Positions 26,364 through 34,150 of a DNA stretch of 64,000 nucleotides are shown piece by piece (the stretch's first letter is position 1; each line of letters opens with the position of its first letter). The position numbers and the translations under genes are program-made. The notes under the pieces are model-generated. The model worked only from the letters and a program-made list of their open reading frames with translations, was not told the DNA's origin and made no database searches. Location of the stretch: positions 1-64,000 of the forward strand of contig NZ_ATWI01000011.1 in assembly GCF_000421165.1 (NCBI RefSeq), given 5' to 3'. Source of the stretch: Marinobacter daepoensis DSM 16072. GTDB taxonomy: Bacteria > Pseudomonadota > Gammaproteobacteria > Pseudomonadales > Oleiphilaceae.

Positions 26364-27992
26364 ATGTCGACAACCACAGCGGGCCAGTTGAAAGAAGGGC
26401 TGACAAAGTCGGGTAACCGGGAGCTTCTGGAGCGTTGGGCGTCGCAGCCGGTGTTCACGATGTTTGCCCGTTATCCGGATGGCACCGACAAGCCCGCACC
26501 TGTCGGAGAAGAGCCTGAACTCCTGATGGTGTTCTATCTGGAGCCCGGAGCTGCGGAAGCGGTTGCGGCCGAAAGTTCCAGCCCCGAGGATGGTATCGAG
26601 TTCTATGCCCGGCAGGTTGAGCTCTGGGATCTGGCCCGGGCGGCCCGGTTTTACCAATGCCCGTTGTACTGGCCGGAACAGGAACTGATCCTTAGCTCCG
26701 CGCAGCTGGAGGTACTAGGTAATACCGCTCTGGTGAAGGATGCGATTGGTGCCCGGCGTTACACGCTGATCACCGTGTTGCCGCTGGAAGGCCCGGCAGC
26801 AGCGGCGGGGCAGCCAGCGTTGCTGCAACGCTGGGCCTGGCTGAAAGAGGATGATCAAGCCGTTGATCAAGAGGTTGAGGGTAAAGCCCACCGGATTCTG
26901 TTTGATGATCGGATGAACTGGGGGAGTGACCAGGGGATGCCCGAACTGCCCGACGATGCCGTGGCCAGGTCGGTGTTAACGCCCAGTGAGCAACAGGCCT
27001 TTGACCGGTGGGCACAGCCCATGTTGGGGCTGGCGCATCAGCCGTCTCTGGAAAGGAAGCTGCCAGAGGGTATCCAGCCATTGCCAGGCAGTCCTGTCCC
27101 GGTCTCCGGGCTCCAGAGCCTGGCGGCCATGGACGAACTGGTCCAGGCGTTTCTGTTGCCCGGGCATCAGAATCTCAAGCTGGAGGTCTTTGATTCCGCG
27201 CTTGCGCCGTCTGATGAGGCCACAGGTGAGCCCGAAGCCGGCGACGCCCCGGCCCGGTTCCGACACTTTCGGGCCGTGTATCTGGCGCAAGGTGCGTCGG
27301 CGCCTATGGCTTTATGTGAGGACTCACTCCTGATCGATGAGTTGGAAAATCTGCCTTTGGCTTTGCCTGAGACGCCCGGGCTGCACCCGATGCCGGAGGC
27401 GCTGAGAGCGCGTCTGTTGCGATACCTTGCCTGGGAGTTACTGCACGCGAGCCGGTACGCCGACGGGGTGCCCTTCCTGATGCTCGGACGCATGGCCGGT
27501 TTTCTGACCGCGATGCCGGACAATTCCGGGGAGCCGTTTTATGCGCAGCCTGACGACCCTCGCTACCCCTACCTCGCACGGATGACCTGTGGCCCGGCGA
27601 GTGTGCCGGTCATCGTTATTGGTGAACAGGGAGGTGACCGGGTGTGCGTGCCGGTGGGTAACCAAAGCCTGCCAGAGGCAGACGTGCCAGAAGATCTGCC
27701 GATGGGTGATGAGATGGTGTTGGACGGAGAGCTGAATATCTGGGGCCACGCGGGGATGTTGCGGGTGCCGGCTGGCTGGCTGGATTGCCCTGAGCAGTGG
27801 TACAGCGGTACCCGGCTGGCGGCCCCCTGGGTGGTTGAGCAGGTTCGCTCAGGCCTTTACCTGATGGATTTTGTCACCAGCGAAGGTGGAGCCAAGGACA
27901 AAAAGGTTGAGAGCGCTATTGGCACGGTGGTCACTGTCAGTATGATCGCCTTTGCTCTCTTCGTGCTGCTTCTGAACCTGACGGGTGGCTAG
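26364..27992 (+). CDS. Tail-anchored protein of unknown family, copy 2
   Basis: A 542-residue protein, paralogous to the protein at 18635-20233. Shared features are the short start before a helical ERWA/RDWA region, the stretch YPYLARM followed by VPVIVIGE, the DCPEQWYSGTR ending and a single C-terminal hydrophobic segment (about 518-538, VSMIAFALFVLLLNL). The middle (about 120-310) is rich in Pro, Ala and Glu. I recognise no catalytic motif; conserved Cys residues near MTCGP and the CPEQW site stand out. GGAG lies 8 bases before the ATG. It is convergent with the leftward DUF1190 operon, whose last gene ends only 9 bases away. Confidence 0.7.
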   Translation: MSTTTAGQLKEGLTKSGNRELLERWASQPVFTMFARYPDGTDKPAPVGEEPELLMVFYLEPGAAEAVAAESSSPEDGIEFYARQVELWDLARAARFYQCPLYWPEQELILSSAQLEVLGNTALVKDAIGARRYTLITVLPLEGPAAAAGQPALLQRWAWLKEDDQAVDQEVEGKAHRILFDDRMNWGSDQGMPELPDDAVARSVLTPSEQQAFDRWAQPMLGLAHQPSLERKLPEGIQPLPGSPVPVSGLQSLAAMDELVQAFLLPGHQNLKLEVFDSALAPSDEATGEPEAGDAPARFRHFRAVYLAQGASAPMALCEDSLLIDELENLPLALPETPGLHPMPEALRARLLRYLAWELLHASRYADGVPFLMLGRMAGFLTAMPDNSGEPFYAQPDDPRYPYLARMTCGPASVPVIVIGEQGGDRVCVPVGNQSLPEADVPEDLPMGDEMVLDGELNIWGHAGMLRVPAGWLDCPEQWYSGTRLAAPWVVEQVRSGLYLMDFVTSEGGAKDKKVESAIGTVVTVSMIAFALFVLLLNLTGG

Positions 27993-28001
27993 CGCCTGAG
28001 G

Positions 28002-28736
28002 TTACGCTCTGGCCCGCTGCAGGGCCCGGTAATCCCGCTGCTCCATCAACCCGTCGACGGTCTGGCCCAAGAACCAGGCCGCCAGCAATAAGGGCTGACA
28101 GAGCAGGAAAAGGTCCAGCCGTTCGAACACAAAATGAACGATCGCCAGGGGCATCTCCAGCGTCAGGGCAAAGGTCAGCCAGCCCACGTCGCGAAATTTA
28201 TCTTTCAGATGAGCCTTCAGTCCCGGGGGCTGCCACTCGGGTATCTCCGGGATGTCGCCGGGCTGCAGTTCTGACAGGGTGCGCCCGCTGGCATTCAGTT
28301 GGAGACCGGCCCGGAGCGGTTGGGCCAGCTCATACAGGCTGAACCCTTCATGCTGCGTCAGTTTCAGGGCCATGGAGACACTCTCCCCGGAGTTCAGGTG
28401 AGTGAGCGTATGTTGATCCACATCCACGAGATAGATCTGGCGGCTGGCGCCGTTGGCCAGGGTAAAGGCCAGCAGTAAGAGCCAGAGCAGGGCCCACAGG
28501 CCCAGGGTCAGCATCAGATTGTCGTAGCCCCAGGCCGACCAGGCAAGTATGGGGGCCAGAAAGGCATAACACAGCACTCCCGTCAGCGGCAGCCACAGGA
28601 GCAGGAAGCGGGCCAGACCGCCGGGGTTGCCGGCCAGCACGACCTGATTGCCGGACGGGGCCAGTTTCGGAATACGTTTCAGAGCGGCCAGCTCGGAGGC
28701 TTTTGACAGTCCCAGGGCCAGTTCGATCTCGTTCAT
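28002..28736 (-). CDS. Membrane protein of unknown function, last gene of the DUF1190 operon
   Basis: A 244-residue protein with two strong hydrophobic segments (about 44-68 and 75-98) and a longer hydrophobic region near the C-terminus (about 195-228). Between them is a soluble stretch of about 90 residues carrying IYLVDVDQHTLTHL and LQPGDIPEIPEW. I recognise no family. It starts 3 bases after the stop of the preceding gene, so the two are translationally coupled, and both share the operon with the DUF1190 gene. A role as a membrane component beside the exported proteins is likely but unspecific. Confidence 0.62.
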   Translation of the reverse strand: MNEIELALGLSKASELAALKRIPKLAPSGNQVVLAGNPGGLARFLLLWLPLTGVLCYAFLAPILAWSAWGYDNLMLTLGLWALLWLLLLAFTLANGASRQIYLVDVDQHTLTHLNSGESVSMALKLTQHEGFSLYELAQPLRAGLQLNASGRTLSELQPGDIPEIPEWQPPGLKAHLKDKFRDVGWLTFALTLEMPLAIVHFVFERLDLFLLCQPLLLAAWFLGQTVDGLMEQRDYRALQRARA

Positions 28737-28739
28737 GGG

Positions 28740-29642
28740 TCAGAAGCTCCGGTTCAGGGTAAGGAACACGAGATCGTATTGGCCGTTGCGGTTGAGACGT
28801 TGCAGGTGCTCGTGCGGCTGAGTGGGATCTGCGGCGGCGATGGCGTACCACTGATCATTAACGTTGAAACTGTGCAGTAGCAGCATGGGGCCCGAACTCC
28901 CGGTGGCGTCGTCCCACGGCCCGGGCGCATACTGCACCAATCCCTCAACCTGCGCTGGTAGCCCAGGGCCATCCGCCAGCATTGCCAGCAGATCAGACGT
29001 GCCCCCGAGGGAGCCTTCTCTCAGCATCAGGTCGCCGTTTTTCCGGAGGGCGAGCACGCCGTCTGGCCATGGCACAGCCTGCCAGGGAGTCAGCGCGGTG
29101 ACCAGATCCTCCGGCAGGTCTGCCAGAGAGTCCCAGAACTCGGTTAAGGCGTCGGCCTGCGTATCGGTCAAATCTCCCACGACGCGAGCATAGGCGTCCT
29201 GGTCAAGGTTCCTGTGACGAACAACCTCAAACTGGTCTCCCCGTGTGCTGAGCGGGTAAATTCGGGAGGCCGGCGTGTCTACGGCTTTGATGGTGATGAT
29301 CTGGCCTGGGTCCCAGTCCCCGTTCCGATGGCTCCACACGGTCACCACGCGAACGTTGACTCTGCGAAACTGGATGAATTGGGGAACCTCACAGCGAACC
29401 AGAAACTGCGGATCGTCGCCGATCCGGATGGGAATGGGGGCCGAACAACGATCTGGCCCGGCACCGACTTCGGTATGCGGCAGAGCCGCGGTTTTGTTGG
29501 GCAGGAACCAGCGCAGGGTTTCCGGGGCGTTGATGTGCTTGTCGTGCAGGTCGGCCAGCTTGTGTTGCCAGGGCAGCTCTGCCTGCACCGGCAGTGGCAG
29601 GGTGAGCAGCAAGGCAGCCAGACAGGCGGCGGATCGTGTCAT
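28740..29642 (-). CDS. Exported protein of unknown function in the DUF1190 operon
   Basis: A 300-residue protein with a clear signal peptide (about 1-21, ending VQA) and no later membrane segment, so it should be periplasmic. The N-terminal 100 residues are beta-rich and contain two Cys residues (APDRC-like and LVRCEV) that could form a disulphide. The C-terminal third has strand-rich sequence with LLLHSFNVNDQWYAIAAADP. I recognise no family. ATG at 29642 is chosen because AAGGAG lies 8 bases before it, and it starts 4 bases after the stop of the DUF1190 gene. The upstream 35 codons in frame are Pro-rich and overlap that gene, so they are rejected as part of the protein. Confidence 0.65.
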   Translation of the reverse strand: MTRSAACLAALLLTLPLPVQAELPWQHKLADLHDKHINAPETLRWFLPNKTAALPHTEVGAGPDRCSAPIPIRIGDDPQFLVRCEVPQFIQFRRVNVRVVTVWSHRNGDWDPGQIITIKAVDTPASRIYPLSTRGDQFEVVRHRNLDQDAYARVVGDLTDTQADALTEFWDSLADLPEDLVTALTPWQAVPWPDGVLALRKNGDLMLREGSLGGTSDLLAMLADGPGLPAQVEGLVQYAPGPWDDATGSSGPMLLLHSFNVNDQWYAIAAADPTQPHEHLQRLNRNGQYDLVFLTLNRSF

Positions 29643-29646
29643 CCGT

Positions 29647-30375
29647 TCAGCTCCTTGCGGATTGCATGGTCTGGCGGGCGGTGGCGCCGAATCCACCCCG
29701 CTGGGCGGTGCCCGAAAAATGTTTGGGGCTGGCCGAGGCGAGCCCAAAGCGGTTGACGGTGACCGGCTGCTTCAGGGTGCGGTCGCCCAGATAGCGGCCA
29801 CCCGGGCTGACATAGTGCCAGAGCAGAGGGACATGGCTGTAGCTGGAGTAACCAGAACTGTCCTCCCCCTGAAGGCTGGCATCGCTGATGCCATAGACGG
29901 GCTGCAGCTGGTTATTACTCAGGCTGTCCGGGGCTGGTGTGAGGCCGCTACGGCTGTCGTCAAGCACTGACTGGTCCACCAGAAAACCGGAATAGACCGG
30001 GCGATACTGGCCGTTGGGGCTGGTTTCGCACATCGACAGGTTGTCTGCACTGCACCAGCCTTCCAGGCAGGGAGTGGGTTCCACCACGTGGGCAAAGTCG
30101 GCTTCGCAGTGGCTGCGGGTGTCGTAGGTCGGGGCCAGCGACGGATGGCGGCGTTCTGCTTCTGCGTTCAGCGCCTCGCAGTAATCCGGAGCCGTAGACA
30201 GGGTGTTCTGACAATCCTGAAGATCCCGGAATACCCGAACTTCCGTGTGCAGCGGGTCGAGCCCCAACACGACGAGGGGCGTTGCGCCCATCAGCACGAG
30301 GGTGGCTGCCTGTGTACGTTTCTGTCGACGGGCCCGTTTCTGCAACGCTTCAGCGGCCTCGGTATGGGTAGCCAT
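29647..30375 (-). CDS. DUF1190 (YgiB/YjfM-like) envelope protein
   Basis: A 242-residue protein of the DUF1190 family (YgiB/YjfM). An N-terminal basic region (KRARRQKRTQ) is followed by one hydrophobic segment (about 21-38). In many relatives this segment ends in a lipobox Cys; here it reads VVLGLDPLH with no Cys, so the protein is more likely held by a signal anchor than by lipid. Paired Cys motifs (DCQNTL, YCEAL, HCEADF, PCLEGWC) follow and probably form disulphides. The C-terminus ends in the family-typical RGGFGATARQTMQSA tail. In E. coli the homologue ygiB lies beside the ATP-grasp gene ygiC, and here the ATP-grasp gene is divergent, 166 bases away. Confidence 0.84.
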   Translation of the reverse strand: MATHTEAAEALQKRARRQKRTQAATLVLMGATPLVVLGLDPLHTEVRVFRDLQDCQNTLSTAPDYCEALNAEAERRHPSLAPTYDTRSHCEADFAHVVEPTPCLEGWCSADNLSMCETSPNGQYRPVYSGFLVDQSVLDDSRSGLTPAPDSLSNNQLQPVYGISDASLQGEDSSGYSSYSHVPLLWHYVSPGGRYLGDRTLKQPVTVNRFGLASASPKHFSGTAQRGGFGATARQTMQSARS

Positions 30376-30541
30376 GGAAGTTCCGTCTCCTGCAGGTTTC
30401 AAGGCAAGCGAATCTAAATCAAAGGCTTATAAAGGTCAAACGCCGGGTTTCAGCCTTCCCCTGAGGATCATTTCTGATAGACTGCGGCCCGCCGGTGTCG
30501 GAACTGGCGACAAGGATTGGTTGTCAGGATAAGGGCCTGTC

Positions 30542-31705
30542 ATGCAACGCATTCTCTCCAAACCCCGCCCGGACTGGTGCTCTCAGGCCGAGGCTCTGGG
30601 CTTTCGTTTTCACACGCTTGACGGCGAACCCTACTGGGACGAAACCGCGAGTTACCGTTTTACTTTGCGGGAAATCGAAGACGATATCGAAGCTCCCACC
30701 GAGGCCTTGCACGCCATGTGTCTGGATCTGGTGGATGACGTGGTTGTCAGCGAACGCCTGATGGACCGTCTGGCGATTCCGGTCAACGCGCGGGACCTGA
30801 TTGCCGAGAGCTGGAAGTTGTCGGAGCCATCGCTTTACGGTCGTATGGATTTTTCCTACGACGGCCAGGGGCCCGCCAAATTCTACGAATACAACGCCGA
30901 TACGCCCACCTCACTCTATGAAACCGGGTATTTCCAATGGCTCTGGCTGGAGCAGCAGATAGAGCGTCAGGAACTTCCGGGGGATGCTGACCAGTTTAAC
31001 CGGCTTCAGGAGGCCCTGATCGAGCGCCTGGCGATGATCGGCCGGGCCGGGCAATCGTTTCATCTGGCCTGTTGCCGTGATCATCCTGAAGATGCCGGAA
31101 CCGTCGAGTACCTGGCCGATTGTGCTGAGCAGGCCGGGTTATCGCCCCAACTGCTGTTTATGGATGACATAGGCCTGGAGCCCTCTGGCCGCTTTGTGGA
31201 CCGGGCCGACAATCCGATAGAGCAACTGTTCAAACTGTATCCCTGGGAGTGGCTGTGGCAGGAAACGTTTGCCTCCGGCCTGTCCGGCTCCGGAACCCAG
31301 TTCATCGAGCCACCCTGGAAATTGATTCTCTCCAATAAGGGCATTTTGCCCCTGTTATGGGAACGGCATCGGGGCCATCCGAATCTTTTGCCGGCCTGGT
31401 TCTCAGACCAGACGCCGGATGACCCAGGCCTGCAACGCTGGGTGCGTAAGCCATTGTTTTCCCGCGAAGGTGCGAATATCTCGATTGAGACGCCCGATGG
31501 AGTGGAAAGCCGGGTAGATGGGCCCTACGACCAGGGGCCCACGGTTCTTCAGAGCTGGCACCCCCCCGCGGTGTTTTCCGGGCACCACTGTCTGATTGGA
31601 AGCTGGGTTGTCGGCCGTGAGGCCGTCGCCATGGGCATTCGTGAAGACAAAACTGCCATCACCCGGGATACGTCCCGGTTTGTACCTCATTTTATTGCCG
31701 ATTGA
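30542..31705 (+). CDS. Glutathionylspermidine-synthase-like ATP-grasp ligase (YgiC/YjfC family)
   Basis: A 387-residue cytoplasmic enzyme homologous to the synthetase half of glutathionylspermidine synthase, without the amidase half. Signatures are FYEYNADTPTSLYETG (near 115-130) and KPLFSREGANISIE (near 303-316), both parts of the ATP and Mg sites. The normal activity would be ATP-dependent ligation of an amine to a peptide carboxylate, but substrates of the YgiC/YjfC branch are not settled. It starts a rightward unit with three exported proteins and is divergent from its usual partner, the DUF1190 gene. AAGGG precedes the ATG. It probably modifies a peptide or protein of the same locus; the DUF1190 C-terminal tail is one candidate, by inference. 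Confidence 0.88.
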   Translation: MQRILSKPRPDWCSQAEALGFRFHTLDGEPYWDETASYRFTLREIEDDIEAPTEALHAMCLDLVDDVVVSERLMDRLAIPVNARDLIAESWKLSEPSLYGRMDFSYDGQGPAKFYEYNADTPTSLYETGYFQWLWLEQQIERQELPGDADQFNRLQEALIERLAMIGRAGQSFHLACCRDHPEDAGTVEYLADCAEQAGLSPQLLFMDDIGLEPSGRFVDRADNPIEQLFKLYPWEWLWQETFASGLSGSGTQFIEPPWKLILSNKGILPLLWERHRGHPNLLPAWFSDQTPDDPGLQRWVRKPLFSREGANISIETPDGVESRVDGPYDQGPTVLQSWHPPAVFSGHHCLIGSWVVGREAVAMGIREDKTAITRDTSRFVPHFIAD

Positions 31706-31774
31706 CCCAAACGTTTGTTCACGGCCTGTCTCTGCGGGCGGTGATGACAACTCTGAAACTGCGAGTGGAGCTCC

Positions 31775-34126
31775 ATGAAACATCGTTGGTTATCTGTTGC
31801 CCTGATTCTTGCCCTGATGGTGGTTGTCAGCCTCTGGTTGTGGACCCGGGAGCAACTGGCGTTTGCCCCGGAAGCTGGTTCTGAACGTACCTTCGTGATC
31901 GAAACCCGGATGGAGCTTCAGCGTACGGGAGATCGATACCGGCGGCGCGCAGATGTACTGGAAACCTCCGTTGTTGCCAGCAGCCGTGTGGTGTCGAATC
32001 AGGGTGGAGTCGTGACGCTTGCCACTCAGGCCCGGCAATTCCGGGTTCAGTCTGACGGAGAGCTGATTGACAGCCGTCTGCCCGACACTGTTGCTGAGCG
32101 GCATGCGCAGTTTCTGGCCCTACTGAAAGCGGGCAGTGAACAGCAGATCTCCCGTCAGGGGCAGTTGCTGGACTGGGCATTCGAGGATCAGGCCACGGCA
32201 GAGACGCTGGAAGATCAGATGCCGGCGGTCTTTCTGCAGCGCGTTGCAGCTATGGGCACGCTGACCCTGTTTCAGCCGATGTTTCCGGCGGACACCCTTG
32301 AACTGGGACTGACCTGGGAGGCCCCGGCAGTGACGGTCAACGAGCTGGCGTTACCTCAGAGGCGCTATGAGGTAACGGCTCTGGGTGATGACCGGCTGAC
32401 GGTCCGGATATCTGAACTGGATGAGGAGGGCGAGGCTTCGCCGCTCGGCTACCTGATTCTGGAACGGGCAACGGGATGGCCGCTGAAGGCGCGCCTCCGG
32501 GTAACCCGGACAGCCCGCCTTGACGGCCGAGAGTATGATGAAGTCGCCTACATCAACGTCCGGCAGCCCGGAGAGCCGCCAACTCTGAGCAGGGCTCAGC
32601 TTGAGCAGATGGCTTACATGCACCGCGAATTCATCCCGTTTGATCCGGACTGGCCGGACAGTCTGGAACACCTGAAACCGATTCCGGTGTTGTCGGAATT
32701 GGAGGTTGCCGAAGGGCGGGAGCGGTTGAACCAGTCCCTGCTCTGGTTTCCGCCCGAACAGGGACACTCGGGGAAAGGGATGGATCTTGCCTTTATGGAT
32801 CTGATTGAAAGTGGTCTGCTGCCCCAGGAGCTTCGTAAGGTCGAGGCGTTGGATGAGCAGGGCGTACCGGTCGATCCGGCGCTTGTGATGGATCATGGGT
32901 TTAACCTGGCCAATGCGTTGTGGAACGCCGACGAGTTCCAGCCGGTGAGGCACCCCTTTGATCCCATGCAGTTGACGCCAGAAGCCCTGTCGCGTGTTCA
33001 TGAGCTGGCGTTGGAAGCGGACGTCTGGCTACCAGATCAGGCTGTTACTCTGGAGCTTCGACGGGCTGATCAGCAAGCCGGTGTCGTGGCCGGGCAGGGA
33101 TACCAGGTGCGGGATATCCAATGGTCGGATGATCAGGTCCGGTTCCAGGTCCGCCGGGAAGACGGACGACCCATGGGCATGGCCATGCGTTTGGGCGCCA
33201 TCCCGGCCGCAGGGGATGAGATGCCTGGCCCCTTTGCCAGCCGGGTAACCCTGGCGGCCCTGGCGCCTCTGGCCGAGCAACTGACCGAGGGTTCCCACGA
33301 GGACTTTGTCCAGACCGCCCGCGCTGAGCTTTACCCGTTGCCGGATGAGGATATCTGGCGTTCTTATCAGGTGGACCTGAGGATGCCCGGGCCGGTCGGG
33401 GTGGTGAGCGTATACATTCAGCCGTACAACATCCGAACCCTGAATCTCCAGGCCCTGAATGCGGCTGGGACCCTGACCGGCGGCCCCGTAGCGGGTACCC
33501 GGCTGCTTGATGACTACCGGATGCCCGAGTTTGATTTTCCCGCCCTGGATATGCAGGCCTTTAACGTATCCGGTGCCGACCACAATCAACTGGACGTCGA
33601 GGTGCCTCCTGACTCAGGAGCCCGGTGCAGTGCAGAGGTTGCGTCGCCGGGGGAGTATAACGGGAGTCCCTGGAGCCTGGAGCAGGGCTGGATGTCCTTT
33701 TCCTCCAGCCTGGAACTGATGACGGAGAACGGTCAGCGGTTCTTCTACGACGCTCAGGTAACCCTGAAACTGCAATGCGTTACCGGAATCGAAGTGCAGA
33801 CGGAGCAGGTTGATGAAAGCCGGCGTGTCCGGCGGGTGGATGCTCACACCATCGAGTTGAGCGACGCCCTGTTTGAGGAACTGAAGGCCATCCGGGAATA
33901 CCAGTCCAGCAGTATAGGGAACCGGTTACCGGTTGTCGGTCGCAACCAGGCCGGCGATGCCCTGGAAATGTTGTCTGGGTTGTACGAATACCGGGGGGGC
34001 GACGCCGGAGACAGTGGTAATCCAAAGCGCATCAAGTTCTGGGGTGAGGTGGTGAGCATTACCTACCCACAGGTGACCGGTGTGGAATCGAAGAACGTCA
34101 CGGTTGAGTTCCCACCGTTGCCATAA
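31775..34126 (+). CDS. Large membrane-anchored periplasmic protein of unknown function
   Basis: A 783-residue protein with a signal anchor (about 6-24, VALILALMVVVSLWLW) and no further membrane segment, so the bulk is periplasmic. The first 270 residues look like an all-beta domain (TFVIETRMELQRTG, YEVTALGDDRLTVRI, LILERATGWPLKARL). The remaining part has further beta-rich blocks with helices near 290-420. I recognise no family. Only two Cys residues are visible (near RCSAEV and LQCVTG). GGAG precedes the ATG. It lies 69 bases after the ATP-grasp gene and 24 bases before the MORN-repeat gene, so it is probably the second gene of that operon. Confidence 0.66.
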   Translation: MKHRWLSVALILALMVVVSLWLWTREQLAFAPEAGSERTFVIETRMELQRTGDRYRRRADVLETSVVASSRVVSNQGGVVTLATQARQFRVQSDGELIDSRLPDTVAERHAQFLALLKAGSEQQISRQGQLLDWAFEDQATAETLEDQMPAVFLQRVAAMGTLTLFQPMFPADTLELGLTWEAPAVTVNELALPQRRYEVTALGDDRLTVRISELDEEGEASPLGYLILERATGWPLKARLRVTRTARLDGREYDEVAYINVRQPGEPPTLSRAQLEQMAYMHREFIPFDPDWPDSLEHLKPIPVLSELEVAEGRERLNQSLLWFPPEQGHSGKGMDLAFMDLIESGLLPQELRKVEALDEQGVPVDPALVMDHGFNLANALWNADEFQPVRHPFDPMQLTPEALSRVHELALEADVWLPDQAVTLELRRADQQAGVVAGQGYQVRDIQWSDDQVRFQVRREDGRPMGMAMRLGAIPAAGDEMPGPFASRVTLAALAPLAEQLTEGSHEDFVQTARAELYPLPDEDIWRSYQVDLRMPGPVGVVSVYIQPYNIRTLNLQALNAAGTLTGGPVAGTRLLDDYRMPEFDFPALDMQAFNVSGADHNQLDVEVPPDSGARCSAEVASPGEYNGSPWSLEQGWMSFSSSLELMTENGQRFFYDAQVTLKLQCVTGIEVQTEQVDESRRVRRVDAHTIELSDALFEELKAIREYQSSSIGNRLPVVGRNQAGDALEMLSGLYEYRGGDAGDSGNPKRIKFWGEVVSITYPQVTGVESKNVTVEFPPLP

Positions 34127-34150
34127 GCCGGATGATCATGGAGACAGTTG

